Source: Bryopsis sp. KO-2023
Taxonomy: Eukaryota > Chlorophyta > Ulvophyceae > Bryopsidales > Bryopsidaceae
Assembly: GCA_030272585.1 (NCBI GenBank)
Contig: BSYQ01000006.1
Location: 749,001 to 813,000, forward strand
Length of the DNA stretch: 64,000 nt
Direction: 5' to 3'
Part shown: positions 46,969 through 57,996 of the stretch, piece after piece
Layout: each line of letters starts with the position of its first letter
How positions within the stretch are numbered: position 1 is the stretch's first letter
Notes under the pieces: generated by a model
The model's input: the letters and a program-made list of their open reading frames with translations, nothing else
Databases searched by the model: none
What the model was told of the DNA's origin: nothing
Made by a program: the position numbers and the translations under genes

Positions 46969-49900
46969 ATGTCTCAGAGCGGGGAGCGGCGTTGCTTGAA
47001 TGTTAATGTCGGAGTCCTTGGTCATGTGGACAGTGGAAAAACCAGCCTTGGTGAGAACGATTGCTGCACATCCCTTTTTGCATCTGAAAAGAGACCTCCC
47101 ACAAGTTTTCATTGCAGCAGAGGAATCTGGTGATTGGATCAAAAAGAGATGCTTTCACAAATTTGCTCGTTGTTGTGCAGTGGCTGCATTATCAACGGTT
47201 CTCTCCACAGCTGCCCTGGACAAACATCCCCAAAGCAAGGAACGGGGCATAACACTCGATCTGGGTTTCTCAGCCTTCATCGTGAGTTCTGAACTCCCTC
47301 TGCATTTATGAAACTTGAGTCACGTCCCAGCGGCAATAAAAGCTTCGCCTCCCCAAAATCCAAAAAAGAAAAAAATCGAGATTGTTTCATCTTTTTTTTT
47401 TCCCTCCGTTCCAAGACATTTTCTTGAGGTGATTATATGCCTAATCAATTTTTTCAACACAATTTTTCCAGGTGCCCTTGCCGGAGCACCTCTCCAAGCT
47501 ATCATATGATTCCCTCCAGTTCACTTTAGTCGACTGTCCAGGGCATGCATCTTTGATTCGAACCATCATTGGTGGAGCCCACATCATGGACTTGGTCTTG
47601 CTAGTCATCGATATCACAAAAGGTAGTATTGGAGGGGACTGAAAAACAGCCTTGCAGAGAAACAACAACGGCCCAGCACATATTTTTCCATGCTGACAAG
47701 AATATCACAAAGGAAACCGCACCTTCAGCACTTGGAGAATGACCTGTTTTTTCCCCAGCATTGTTTTAGGGATTCAGGTGCAAACGGCGGAGTGTCTGGT
47801 GGTTGGGGAAATCACTACACAGCAGATGGTGGTGGTGCTCAACAAGATCGACATGCTGGATGAGGCCGACAGAGACCGCGCGATTCGCAAAGCTAAAAAG
47901 CATCTTTCCCAGACATTCAAGATGACTAAATTCGCTGCCAGCAAAATGATCCCAGTTTCAGCCAAACCAGGTGTGATGTTCAGATGAGCTGGTTATTTGT
48001 TTCTTTTCAGGGGGGATTTTTATGTTTCAACGACCTTTTTTAAAGCTATGTTCATTTCTAACATTGCTATGAAATCCTGGAAAAGGTTTATCTGACCTGT
48101 TGCAACATGGGTATAGATGTCAGCAAGGTTCTCTTCTGTTTTTTTGATAGGTGGTGATGGAGAGCCTGTGGGGGTGCATGCTGTGGCGGAAGAACTCGTG
48201 TCGATGGTCAAATCCCCCCCTCCCCGTCGGCAAGGGCCGTTTCTGTTCGCAATTGACCATTGTTTTCAGATCAAAGGCCACGGAACCATACTGACTGGGA
48301 CTGCACTTCAGGTGAATTTGCCATCATAAATTCTGTCTTTGGTTTGCAGCCACCTTTTCTTTTTTTTTTTTTTTGGGGGGGGGCATAATTTTGTTTTTAT
48401 TTTTTTCTGAATTGGTATTGCAGGGAGATGTCAAAGTGAATGACATGATCGAGATTCCACACTTGAAGGAAAAGAGAAAGATCAAGAGCATGCAAACGTT
48501 CAAAAGAAATGTCGATAGGTTGACTGCAGGCGATCGAGCAGGGATTTGCGTACCTGGATTAGATGCCAGTAAAATTGAACGAGGTCTCGCAGCCGTTCCG
48601 CAAACCGTCCCCACATTCAAGGTGGGTCTTGAATTTTTGGCTCGTCTGTTTATAAGAAATTGAAAAGAAAAAAAAGCACTGTTTTCTAAAACCTTTCAGT
48701 TTTTTTAAATTTTTATTTGTACTTGATACACTATAATTTTTCTTTCGTTTTTTTAATGTTGATCACTAGATTTTATCATTTTTTTTTTATTCAAGGGGAG
48801 GAGGGGCGATTTAAAAACCAAGGAAAAAACAGCATTTTATTTTTAAATGGTCGAGGATAGGGATTGCTTTCTTCTGGAGTTTTGGTGATGGTGAATTCAG
48901 GGATGTTTGGGATACGTGTCTGTCCAGCGTTCAGGGGGCAATCGCATGGCTGGACAAAGTCCGATTTTATTCCGGAAATGTGGCATCGAACAGCAAGTTC
49001 CACGTCACTGTGGGCCACACCACCGTTATGGCCACCGTAAGTTTCTTTGGATTTCCTGACGGAGGCAGAGAATCGCAACAAGGTGAGGGCACTCTTTTCT
49101 TTGTATGGTTTTTTGGGGGATTCCAGTGTTGTTTCTGTTACAGACAGAAAGTGGGCCCATCCCCATTCCCACAGATTGTTTTTCTTTTATTTTCTGCCAC
49201 CGAATGCTGATGGTTATATGTTTGTCATCATTTGGTGAGGTGCCATGCAACTGGTTTTGGGCCGGCTGAATCGCATTGCAGCGAAAAAGCCCCCACCCGC
49301 TTTCGACTACGGCAAAGAATATGAACACCAAGATGAACTCCATGGAATGGAAAGCAATCCAAAATCTGTGCGATTTGGCAATCAATTCGCTTTGCTGAAT
49401 TTCGAGTTGCCACTGACTGCACCCTCGGTAAGCAACATCTTGAATCACCCAAGCTATTTTTTTGGTTCTGTGGATTACATCAAGGATGAAAGGCCCCACA
49501 AAAAATATGGGTTGGAATGCTAGCTGTTGTAAATGATTAGAAAAAACTTTTTGTTAAAATCGAAAATTAATGGAGGGCACCATATTGCAATCTGTTGATT
49601 GAATTCAGGATTCGGTGCTTATTGGGGCCAGGCTGGATGCTGATTTAGAGAGCAGTTCTTGTCGATTGGCGTTTTATGGACAAGTGATGTCGCTCATCGA
49701 TACAGATGACAAGGCTGCTCTAAAAATCTTGAAAATATTCAAGGTAAGCCACGATTTAATGCTGTATCAGTTATGGTTTCTTGTTTCTGCATCTTAATGC
49801 TTTTTTCCAAAGAGGGTGCAATTAAATTGAATCGATCACAATATGACTTTCCATGGTGTAGCGAGGTCTGCATTGAGATATCAAACTGACTTGCAGTTTC

Positions 49901-50493
49901 AACACCCTTAGTTTAGAATCAGGAGTGAGTGGCTCTTTATTTGTTTTTTTGTAAAACAAAACATGAGCTGAAGTATGAAAACAATGAGGGAAGCAAAAAT
50001 CATGAAAAATATGTTCTTGCAGTGGAAGAACCGGCAGGGTGTCATTGAGAGGCTGAATCCTGATAAGACCACTGCCATTTGCAAGTCAATGTTCAAGAAG
50101 GAAACAGACCTGTCAGTGTTTGTGGGGATGAAGGTATGGATCTAATCCCTGCTTCGAAAATATATATTGTCTGATGATATAATATTATTATCATAACATT
50201 TCCAGCTCTTTACAGAGTTTCTTTGCTTTTTATTTGGAGGGGGGGGAAAGGGGGGAAAGGAATGTTTTTTTCTAAATAGAAAATTAATCACTTTTCCTCT
50301 GATGATTTTGATCAAGGTCACAGCTCTTGGCACCGGAGATGAGGGGAAAATTGAGGGTTCATTCGGAGGTGGTGGAAAGTTCAGAGTTTATTTCGAGAAT
50401 GGCCTCCAGGCTGCTTGGGAAGCCGACAAGAGACTGGACCTCAAATTCAAAAGATTCATTTTTGACACCTCCAAGAAGACACCTAGGCAATAG
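46969..50493 (+). CDS. EEFSEC: Selenocysteine-specific elongation factor (eEFSec / SelB)
   Basis: GTPase that delivers Sec-tRNA to UGA codons in selenoprotein mRNAs with SBP2 and SECIS. Exons 46969-47050, 47181-47281, 47472-47622, 47770-47970, 48151-48311, 48424-48621, 48935-49082, 49282-49427, 49609-49743, 50023-50133 and 50317-50493 give 536 residues with exact phases. G1 is GHVDSGKT (18-25); the switch region has KHPQSKERGITLDLGF; G3 is DCPGH; G4 is NKID; and SAKP fills the G5 position. Domain 2 has FAIDHCFQIKGHGTILTGTA and VNDMIEIP. Domain 3 has KFHVTVGHTTVMATVSFFGF. The eukaryotic C-terminal domain 4 begins with LGTGDEGKIEGSFG and GKFRVYFENG. The protein is clearly eEFSec rather than EF-Tu: it has the Sec-specific KIEG-F/GKFRV tail and is close in length to the human protein (596). 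It implies that the organism decodes UGA as Sec in some mRNAs. Confidence 0.95.
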
Positions 50494-50942
50494 CATCCTT
50501 TTCAGCATGCCATTGTGTCTGTTCATGTGCCAGCTGACCTTTTCCACCGACTAGAATTTTTCCGGGTCGTCACATTTGCACATTTTGTTTTGGTGATTTA
50601 CCGGGATGTTGCAGAAAAATAGCTTCGGCTGTGGTCTCCGGCTGTGGTCTCCAGCTGTTGCTGGCGGTAAAGCTTTTACAGTGTTTTGGTCAAAGTTATT
50701 CTATGCACAACCATTGGTCTGGATGCTTGTTTCAATCGTAGGAACAGCTGATAGTCGTGGATATGCTTGCACAGACCAGAAAAAAACAAATTTTTGTTTG
50801 CTGTTCGAGGGCTATGGGTCTACAGACTTAGGGAGAAAACCCAAAAGCAAGTTATATCAAAACAATCCATTCAGAACGATCCTGCTGCCAAAATAAATTA
50901 GAAATGTAAAACCTTACACTACACTCCAACAGGCCCCTCACA
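50494..50942. other. Convergent 3' region between eEFSec and methyltransferase
   Basis: The two flanking genes end towards each other with about 450 bp between stop codons. There is a direct repeat 'ggctgtggtctcc' at about 50629-50653. Otherwise nothing is recognised. Confidence 0.5.
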
Positions 50943-52228
50943 CTATTCTTGTGCAGTGATGTCCCATCCACCCAATCTGGGCGACGGCTTCTGGTTGGTG
51001 TACAATAGGAATTCATTTGCAAGCTTGCTGGAATGCTGTGGCCGAAACGCTACTGCCCTCAATTTTCCCACATTCAGTGCAACATTTCTCATCACAGCAC
51101 CTGGGAAACATCCATCCACAGGTCAAGCAATTGAGAAAAAACTGATTTTCTTTTTTTTAACTGAACCATAGTAACTAATGCTCACCTGTGAGTAAGTAGA
51201 CAAAACTGTCCTTGGGATCCTTTTTGAGAAGCTCCACGGACTGTAGAGTCTTAGTTAGGCACTCCTCGCTCTGAGTTGCACAGAAACCAAAACCTCTCAG
51301 GATTTGTCGAAGAACACATCTCAGGCCCTTCTGTTTTGAACCTAAAAATTATGATTTTGAGTACACCCTTCATTTTACAACTGGGATTCATAACCTGTAT
51401 GCTGGCAGCAACAGCTGGCTTGTTTGGAGAGTTTAAATAAGGGTCTCCTGGTGCATTGAATGTAGTGCAGACAAAAACCCCTCATTCTAATGTTATCATC
51501 CTCATCAATTAATGAAACCGTTTGTTGGACCCCCTCAACCATCAAAAAAATTCAGATCAAGCTGGTGAAAAGCCTTGCATTTGGTCTTGTTTACCCAGAG
51601 GGCTCATATTTTTGCTGAAGCCTACCAAGTAGGGAGGATCAGCGACCACCACTTCAAAAGCCTGCATCAAATCTTCCCGGATATCGAGGGGTTCGTTGTA
51701 ATCGTACAATGCAAAGTTGCCCAGGACTTCGAAACGAGAATCAAATTCGAACAAAGTGCAGTCCACATTTGGGAAGCTTCGCTTGAATTCTCGGAAGAGA
51801 GATGGGCAAGCTATGCATGCCACTCGACCTCCAGGGCACGCTTCGCAAATTTCCTTAGCCACGGTGTTGGCCGTTTCTTGGGTGTACCAGAACTGAACCC
51901 ATTCAGTCATTTGAGGGAAGTTCCGAAGCAGGATGCATGGATTTTAAATAGGGTGTTATCAAAGAATGACAAATCGAAACAACAGAGCTTTCTGATTGGC
52001 CATCATCCTTGTCAGATTTCCACAACAAATCAAATGCATGGTCAAATTCCCAATACAAATCCAGTGATTGGCACTGACCTGGGACAGCCCCCAATTCTCA
52101 GCGAATGGGTCGGTTTTGCCGGCATCTTCTTGCGCCGCCTGTTCTTGCAAAAAGGCTTGTAACGCGGCGTGGGTCGACGACGAAAGCTCCAAGGGCTCTA
52201 TTCCCTCCTCTCCCTCGCCGCCAGACAT
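50943..52228 (-). CDS. EEF1A lysine methyltransferase 1-like (N6AMT2 family)
   Basis: S-adenosylmethionine-dependent methyltransferase. The human family member trimethylates a lysine of eEF1A. Four minus-strand exons (52228-52079, 51892-51626, 51270-51186, 51100-50943) give 219 residues, matching the 214 of the human protein. The N-terminal family hallmark ENWGLSQFWYTQETA spans the first junction. Then come GGRVACIACPSLFREFK, LFEFDSRFE and FALYDYNEPLD, the catalytic DPPY motif in VVVADPPYLSEEC spanning junction two, and the C-terminal LANEFLLYTN. All family blocks are in the expected order and splice phases are exact. It is unusual only in that DPPY lies directly before an intron. The protein is likely cytosolic. 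It is divergently placed relative to the FdC2 gene, with about 610 bp between starts. Confidence 0.92.
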
Positions 52229-52840
52229 TTTCTCTCAGAAAAAAAGGAACAAAAACTCGAAATTTTACAATCGTTTGTTGAAGATTTGTTTTTACGCAAG
52301 ATCTGGCCACGTCAGGGTGGAATCAGCCTTCAGATTTGGCTTGTGCTCTTCACGTGGGGAGGGTTTTGGTAGATTCAGGGGCTCCGACAACGAAGCGATT
52401 CTCTCCCTCCCCCATTGCACGCCATGCGGTCGCAAATCCGTTCGCACGACAATTGCAGACCGACCAGCGCTGCCTGCCACCGCCGTCACTTGACAGGGGT
52501 GGTAAGAAATCTTATTTCTGAATCTCGATGGAGGCGTGGTAGCGACACCAGCGCTAAGGAAAATGAGGTTTATTGCAACAAGATGTGCATTCCTTTTCAT
52601 TTGGCCATTTTTCAGTAATTGGGGGTGTTGGCTGAATTTCAGTGTCTGGATGTTGGGGTGTACTGAGATGTGCAAATTGATATCCTTTGCTCAGGTTCAG
52701 GAAAGTCGCAATGCACGGGCTTCCAGGAGGGATTTGCATGTCGCAATGAAGGTAAGCACATGTTTTTTGGAAAACACTAATAATCAGACAGTTTGCCACT
52801 TTCAATTATCGCAATGCTTCGTTTTCATTTTAAGTGACGA
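52229..52840. promoter_or_regulatory. Shared upstream region of EEF1AKMT1-like (-) and FdC2 (+)
   Basis: Divergent starts 612 bp apart. The proximal half (52330-52500) is GC-richer and could contain a non-coding or extra coding 5' exon of the ferredoxin gene; possible donors are at about 52501 and 52753, but none is needed for an open frame. No other motif was recognised. Confidence 0.4.
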
Positions 52841-54602
52841 ATGAAAGAGAAGATACTGATTCTGATTATTGGTTTTATCGGTTTCTGTTCCGTTGCTTCC
52901 TTCTTTTCAGCTGTTGAATTTCCGCTCTGTGGAACAACAAAGAAAATCAGCGTTAGTCGTATCAGACTGACATTTCTTGCAGAAAAAGGGCTGAAAAAAT
53001 TCTCACACAGTTCAGTTGTTTTGATGTGATTTCTCAACGATGCTATGCAGGCATCGAACAAATCCACTCCCCCTCCTGAAACCACAGAAGACAACAGTCA
53101 GGGCTTTGTTCGAGATCTGGCTGACAAAGCTGGTGTTTCCCTGGGTCCTATTAGCCTTAGTTTCGGTGACGATTTCTCAACCCCCACGAAACCGACCAGC
53201 GATAATAAAAAAAAGAAACCCGAAGAGAAAAAATCCTCTGATGGAATTCTCAAGGATGTGGCGGATGCTGCTGGTGTTTCGCTTGGACCGATCAGTTTGA
53301 CGTTCGGAGACGATTTTGCAGAAGGGAAAAAATCTAAGCTGATGGAAAGTGGTGATGAGGAGGAGGGGGAATGGAGTGCTGGGGAAAGCATTGCCAGCAT
53401 GACTAATGCAGAATGGCAGGAGAAATACGAAAAGGATGGATGCGTCGATCTTTGGGTCGAGGAGGAATTCAATGCTGGCTCCAGATTGGTGGTGAGCGGT
53501 GGGGCTGGAAACCTATAGGACGGTGAAAAATTTGGGAAGGGTTGTGGTTTGGAGCTAGGATGCTGAGGTTGTATTTTTCTATTGCGTTCCAGGGAGGTCG
53601 AGACGTTCACAATGGAGGAGTGTATGGATTTCAAACTGGGGAGGGGCCTTCGGGTGGGAAAGTGGCATCGCACAATGTCCGTATCTATAACAAATATGCA
53701 GACCAAGTTGTGGAGGTTGAAGTCCCTGAGGATAGGTAGGCACACCGTTCAAGCCAAAAAACCCCCGCAATGTGTCAATGGGCATTCCATGCAAAAAAAC
53801 CCAGACTTTCTACTCACCCCCAAACCCAAAACGTTTTGAAGCAGTTGGCAACAAGGGTTTGGAATCTGATCAGGGAGGGGGAGGATGAAAAGGAAGCAAA
53901 GGAGGATGAAATTGTGTTTTGACATGCAGGTATGTCATGTGGGAGGCTGAGGACAACGGATTGCAGCTCCCATATGCATGCAGAATGGGATGCTGCACAG
54001 CATGCGCTGTCAAAATCAAAGAAGGAGAGATGTTCCAACCACAAGCGCTTGGCATCTCACAGGTTCGATCCCTTTCATTGAACCACATTGATGTTCTCCC
54101 CCAAAATAAATAAATAAATAAAGGATAAAGGATCTGGGTTATGAAAACAGAGTCCTTGCGTTCCCGTTTCTTGTTGTTGCTGTTATTATTGTAGTTACAG
54201 TGCGTACTCCTGTTAGAAAGCTGGAAAGATTCCAGATTTTTTCTACATAGAAAGAAAGGTGCACTCACCTGAAAAAAAGTACACCGGAAAGAATCTTTCA
54301 CTACTTCTGTGCGGATAAAGCAATAGATACGGAACTGGAGCCTCAAGTGCATATACTTTCTTTTGTCTGTCATGGTGTGATGTGGGGGAGCTGCGTTTGC
54401 TTTGCAGGAGTTGAAAGAACAGGGCTACGCTCTTATGTGTGTCGGCTACCCACGATCTGATTTGGTGCTGGAAACAGTCAATGAGGATGAGGTGTACGAT
54501 GTGCAGTTTGGAGAGACGTTTGCAGAAAAAGCGTTGAATAAATACGCTGCAAGCATCGATCGAGACGATTTTGCCATGGAGCTCGCAGAGATGGACGAGT
54601 AA
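52841..54602 (+). CDS. FdC2-type 2Fe-2S ferredoxin, plastid-targeted, with N-terminal repeat
   Basis: FdC2 is a chloroplast ferredoxin variant with an extended C-terminus and a role in photosynthetic electron flow and pigment synthesis in plants. Exons 52841-52951, 53051-53491, 53593-53735, 53930-54062 and 54408-54602 give 340 residues, phases exact. The 2Fe-2S ligands sit in YACRMGCCTACAV (about Cys249, 254, 257), with the fourth in ALMCVGYP (Cys286). The FdC2 hallmarks are GEMFQPQALGIS, EDEVYDVQFGETF and the end SIDRDDFAMELAEMDE. The N-terminus is a signal peptide (ILILIIGFIGFCSVAS) followed by FF, compatible with the Phe-at-+1 rule of red-lineage plastids. Residues 55-79 and 102-126 are a duplicated unit (AGVSLGPISLSFGDDF and AGVSLGPISLTFGDDF). 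The first intron's donor (gttagt) is non-standard but GT. Confidence 0.9.
53102..53317 (+). repeat. Duplicated 25-residue unit inside the FdC2 gene
   Basis: Two coding copies (53102-53176 and 53243-53317) share the pattern G-(F/I)-x-(R/K)-D-x-A-D-x-AGVSLGPISL-(S/T)-FGDDF, separated by a Lys-rich linker. Nearly all differences between them are conservative. It lies between the predicted targeting sequence and the ferredoxin domain. Confidence 0.85.
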
Positions 54603-55650
54603 AAATTGTTCCTGCTTAATGCATTCGTTGGGTCGATGTGTTGATGCGATTTTAACATTCCTGGATTGAAGCTGCAGTGGGTGCTTGATTTGGTTCACTC
54701 ATTTTTGCCACGCTCACCCTTCTCCAGAAATTTGTTCGATTTTTTCTGGTGGTGCAGAGAAATTGATTTCTTTTCTTTTTTTTTTTTTTTTTTGGGGGGG
54801 GGGGGGTGAGTGTTGCGTTTTGTTAAATTGAGGCAGGTTGTGCTTTTGAGAAGAAAAGTAGTTAGTTCAGGAGGTGGGGTTGGGAAAAACGGGCTGGCGG
54901 AGTTATGATTCGCTAGTAATCCTACAGCCCTGTTAGCTCTATTATTCATTTTTGATACCGTTTTGGCTTTTTTTTGTGTTGTCCATTATTGAGGATATCC
55001 CTGAACTTGTGCGAGGAGTGGCCGTCTTTCAGGAGATCTGATTGTGATTTTTTGTTTGCATTGTTGCTGGGTTGGGAAGAGGCTGCTCGATCCATTGTAA
55101 ATTCCGTTTTATCGTGTGCACCTTTGGGGTCGACGAACGAAGGAAAAACTTGTTGAACAGTTTGTGGAGGCAATCCTCAACTCCTGTCAACTACCCAAAA
55201 TTTGAGGAAAAAGAACCACCAATTCTGTCTTCTGCATTAAATAAAAATCAGTTTTTCGCACAAGGGAGTCCAACCTATCACGATTTCCAACAAAAATGTC
55301 GAGGCAGCACATATTTTGGTATAAACACACAGCATTTCCACCTGGTTTTGTTGGACCGAGCCAACATCAATCAACACTGACTCTTGGTGGGTGATATTGC
55401 GCTTGCAGAGCGCATCTCGGACTGGGAAAAACCCGCCGCGCAATTGCTGTTTGGTGTTGCTGCGGGGAAGCCATGAGCGCCGTCCAAGGTTTGGTACAAT
55501 AACATACAGCGCTTTTGTACTTAGCACAGAAACCAGTCATATCATCATCGTAGCTAAACCACTTTTTTTTTCCCACACCTCATCTCCAGCAGCTGTGTTC
55601 AGGAAAGCGTCCACGAGTTCAGATAAGTCGCGCGTTTTTTAGAACTCGCC
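54603..55650. other. Intergenic with T/G tract
   Basis: No gene recognised. A run of about 19 T is followed by 13 G (G 54794-54806). The stretch just upstream of 55651 is presumed promoter of the p24 gene. Confidence 0.5.
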
Positions 55651-57149
55651 ATGGGATCCGCATCTCGCGCTTTCGTGCTGGGGTTGGGTTTCCTTCTTTT
55701 GTCGCAGCAGGTCGCCGCCATAAGCTGGAGGGTTTTCGTCGGCAGGTGGGCTTCCTTTTGTTCTTTTTGTTTTGTTTTTGTTTTTGTGATTATCAAACGT
55801 GCATTCATTCGTCAAGCGTGCATTCATAGCGTGCGTGTTCAGCGCAGCTGAGACTCGTCGCTCGAGACTGCGTGGTTATTCTGTGAGGCTGACTTGCGGT
55901 GTTTTCTTTGGGGAATTCCTATAGGGAGGATTGCGTCGACGACTTTCTACCGGAGAACCAGTACTCCATGCTGGCGGGATCCTTCGACAAACGTGGGGAG
56001 CCTCCGCCACAAGACTTTCTCGCGGTTGTGGAAGCAGGTTTCCTGGTGAGCGCAGCTGCTTTCACTACCTCACTCTTTTTCTTCCCGTGGAAAATAATCA
56101 GAATAATAATCATCACAGAATATTTGAGCCTAAAAATATCCAATCTTGATCTCTCTTTTCAGCTAATCTGACCAAAAAAGTTTCATAATTTCCTGAAGTG
56201 TGAAAATGATTGCTGCACAAACCTCAGTGGGTTTTAATCCTACATTAAAAAAAATAGCATAAATGCATGTGAAACAGGGTTGAGTTTCAAATGCTGAGAT
56301 TGGGTTTCTGTTTTTCGATTGTGTAGGTTGCCAATAGATATGGTGGAGAAACAGCGAAAGGCGCTGTGGATGTTTGGGTTAAGAATCCGGCAGGGAAAGT
56401 AGTTTACACAAACGGAGCTGTGAAAGAGGATGAATTCACGGTCGATGCTAAGGGGGCCAAAGGTCCTTGGCAATTGTGTTTCAAGATTTCCAAGGAAGAA
56501 ACTTCGAACCAGCATGCGTTGACGATCGAGCTGAGTTACTTCACGGTTAATTTGAGGGCTCTTCTTGGAACTGACCACGAATGGACGCGTGGGCCTGCAA
56601 CGATCGATGCGGTGGGTTTGAAAATTAAAAAAAACGAACTGAACTGAGACTTTTTAAGATAGGTTGGCTTCAACTTCGAAAAAAGTGAGAGAAAAGAAAA
56701 CAGGTAGATTTGAACTTAAAGAAAAGTGAGAAAAAAACAGATTGATTTGAACTTCAAAAAAAGTGAGAAAAAAGAAAAAGAAACGGGAAAGAAGCAATAA
56801 AGGAGGACAGATTTGTGAGCTCAAAATGTGTAGTTTTGTTAATTTTGTCCGCTGATTTCTGCAGGGCTCGGGTATGGATATCAATGTCAATGCTTTGGCA
56901 AAAGGCGAGGAGCTCACGAATTTGAAGGGGTCGCTGCAGCAGCTGAACATTCACCTCAACACAGTCAAGCGACAACAGAGATACATCAAAATGCGCACCG
57001 AGAGGCACATCAAAACCATCGACAGTACTTATGGCAGAGCCTTGTGGTGGTCCTTCCTGGAGGCTTTCGTTCTGGTGTCAGCCAGCCTGGTGCAAGTGTT
57101 TGCTGTCAGACATCTTTTCTCTGCTGATAAGCGAATGTTACGAGTGTGA
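55651..57149 (+). CDS. p24/TMED family ER-Golgi cargo receptor
   Basis: Type I membrane protein of COPI/COPII vesicles. Exons 55651-55745, 55925-56045, 56327-56611 and 56865-57149 give 261 residues with exact phases. A signal peptide (AFVLGLGFLLLSQQVAA) is followed by a GOLD domain with the conserved Cys pair: Cys in REDCVDDF and Cys in WQLCFKIS. The core is VDVWVKNPAGKVVYTN. A coiled-coil region (SLQQLNIHLNTVKRQQRYIKM) and the family's RTERH...S..GRALWWS junction lead into one membrane helix (FLEAFVLVSASLVQVFAV). The cytosolic tail is short and contains Phe and basic residues (RHLFSADKRMLRV). The tail lacks the classic KKxx end, and its FF-type motif is reduced to a single Phe. In all other respects it is an ordinary p24. 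Confidence 0.9.
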
Positions 57150-57996
57150 TGCTGGGTAATGGACCAGGCTTGTGAGTTATTTTTTTCACGAGCTTTTTTT
57201 TATTCCATTAATGGGTAATAGATATATTTGCAAGAGAGAGAGGACGAGTGCTGGTTGGTTAACAACTGGAACAGGGAGTTTTTGCGGTCACGGTCACAGG
57301 CTGAATTAGTCTGGGGAGGGCTTCACACAAGATATGGTTTTCGACGGGAGACTATTGAGGGATTTTTTTTTTGGAACTAATTGTTGTGATGTAAACTATG
57401 CGCGCAAGTGCCAAACCAACGATTCTACTAGTCTATTGAGAAAAGAAAAGCTCCTGCGACACTGAAAGTGGGGAAAGAGTGCCAGCAGAAACCAGGGAGT
57501 GTTAAAACTGAAACACAGAGGTGGTGCTGGATCTTCATGCTGCTCACTGTCACAAAATATGTCCTGGCGTCTGTTTTGCATTCATTGTAGTTTTTCCCTG
57601 CTGTTGTAAAACCTGATTCTCGATTCCGTGAAAAAAATGCGGCTTCCCAAGGTTTCAACCAAAAAAGATGAATTCTTCGCTTCTCTTGGTGAAAGTGACC
57701 TAATTAGAGATAATAATAGAGATAATAATACAATCCTCCAACCACCTTGGACCACTTCCAAGGTAATCATACCTCGTACGGCTGTCCTCCAATTCCACAC
57801 TCCCCACTAGCGCTGAGTAATTTGCCCCGCAGCATGACTTTTCTGGTGTCCAATGAGTGACATTTGAGGAATCATTGTTTTGGAAACTTTGACCCCACCT
57901 CCAGCTGCAGGGAACTCCTTGCCAACCAGTTCCGAAACAAACCTGGCTGTTCCACAAGGTTAACGGTTGGGGAAATAACTTCTGTACGTTGGCGAA
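57150..57996. other. Intergenic, no gene seen
   Basis: No coding features. Contains two direct copies of 'gagataataata' near 57706-57732. Confidence 0.5.

Noticed and set aside
53098-53745. 215-residue minus-strand frame opposite the FdC2 exons
   Set aside because: Ser/Pro-rich antisense of the ferredoxin exons, which have exact phase and family motifs.
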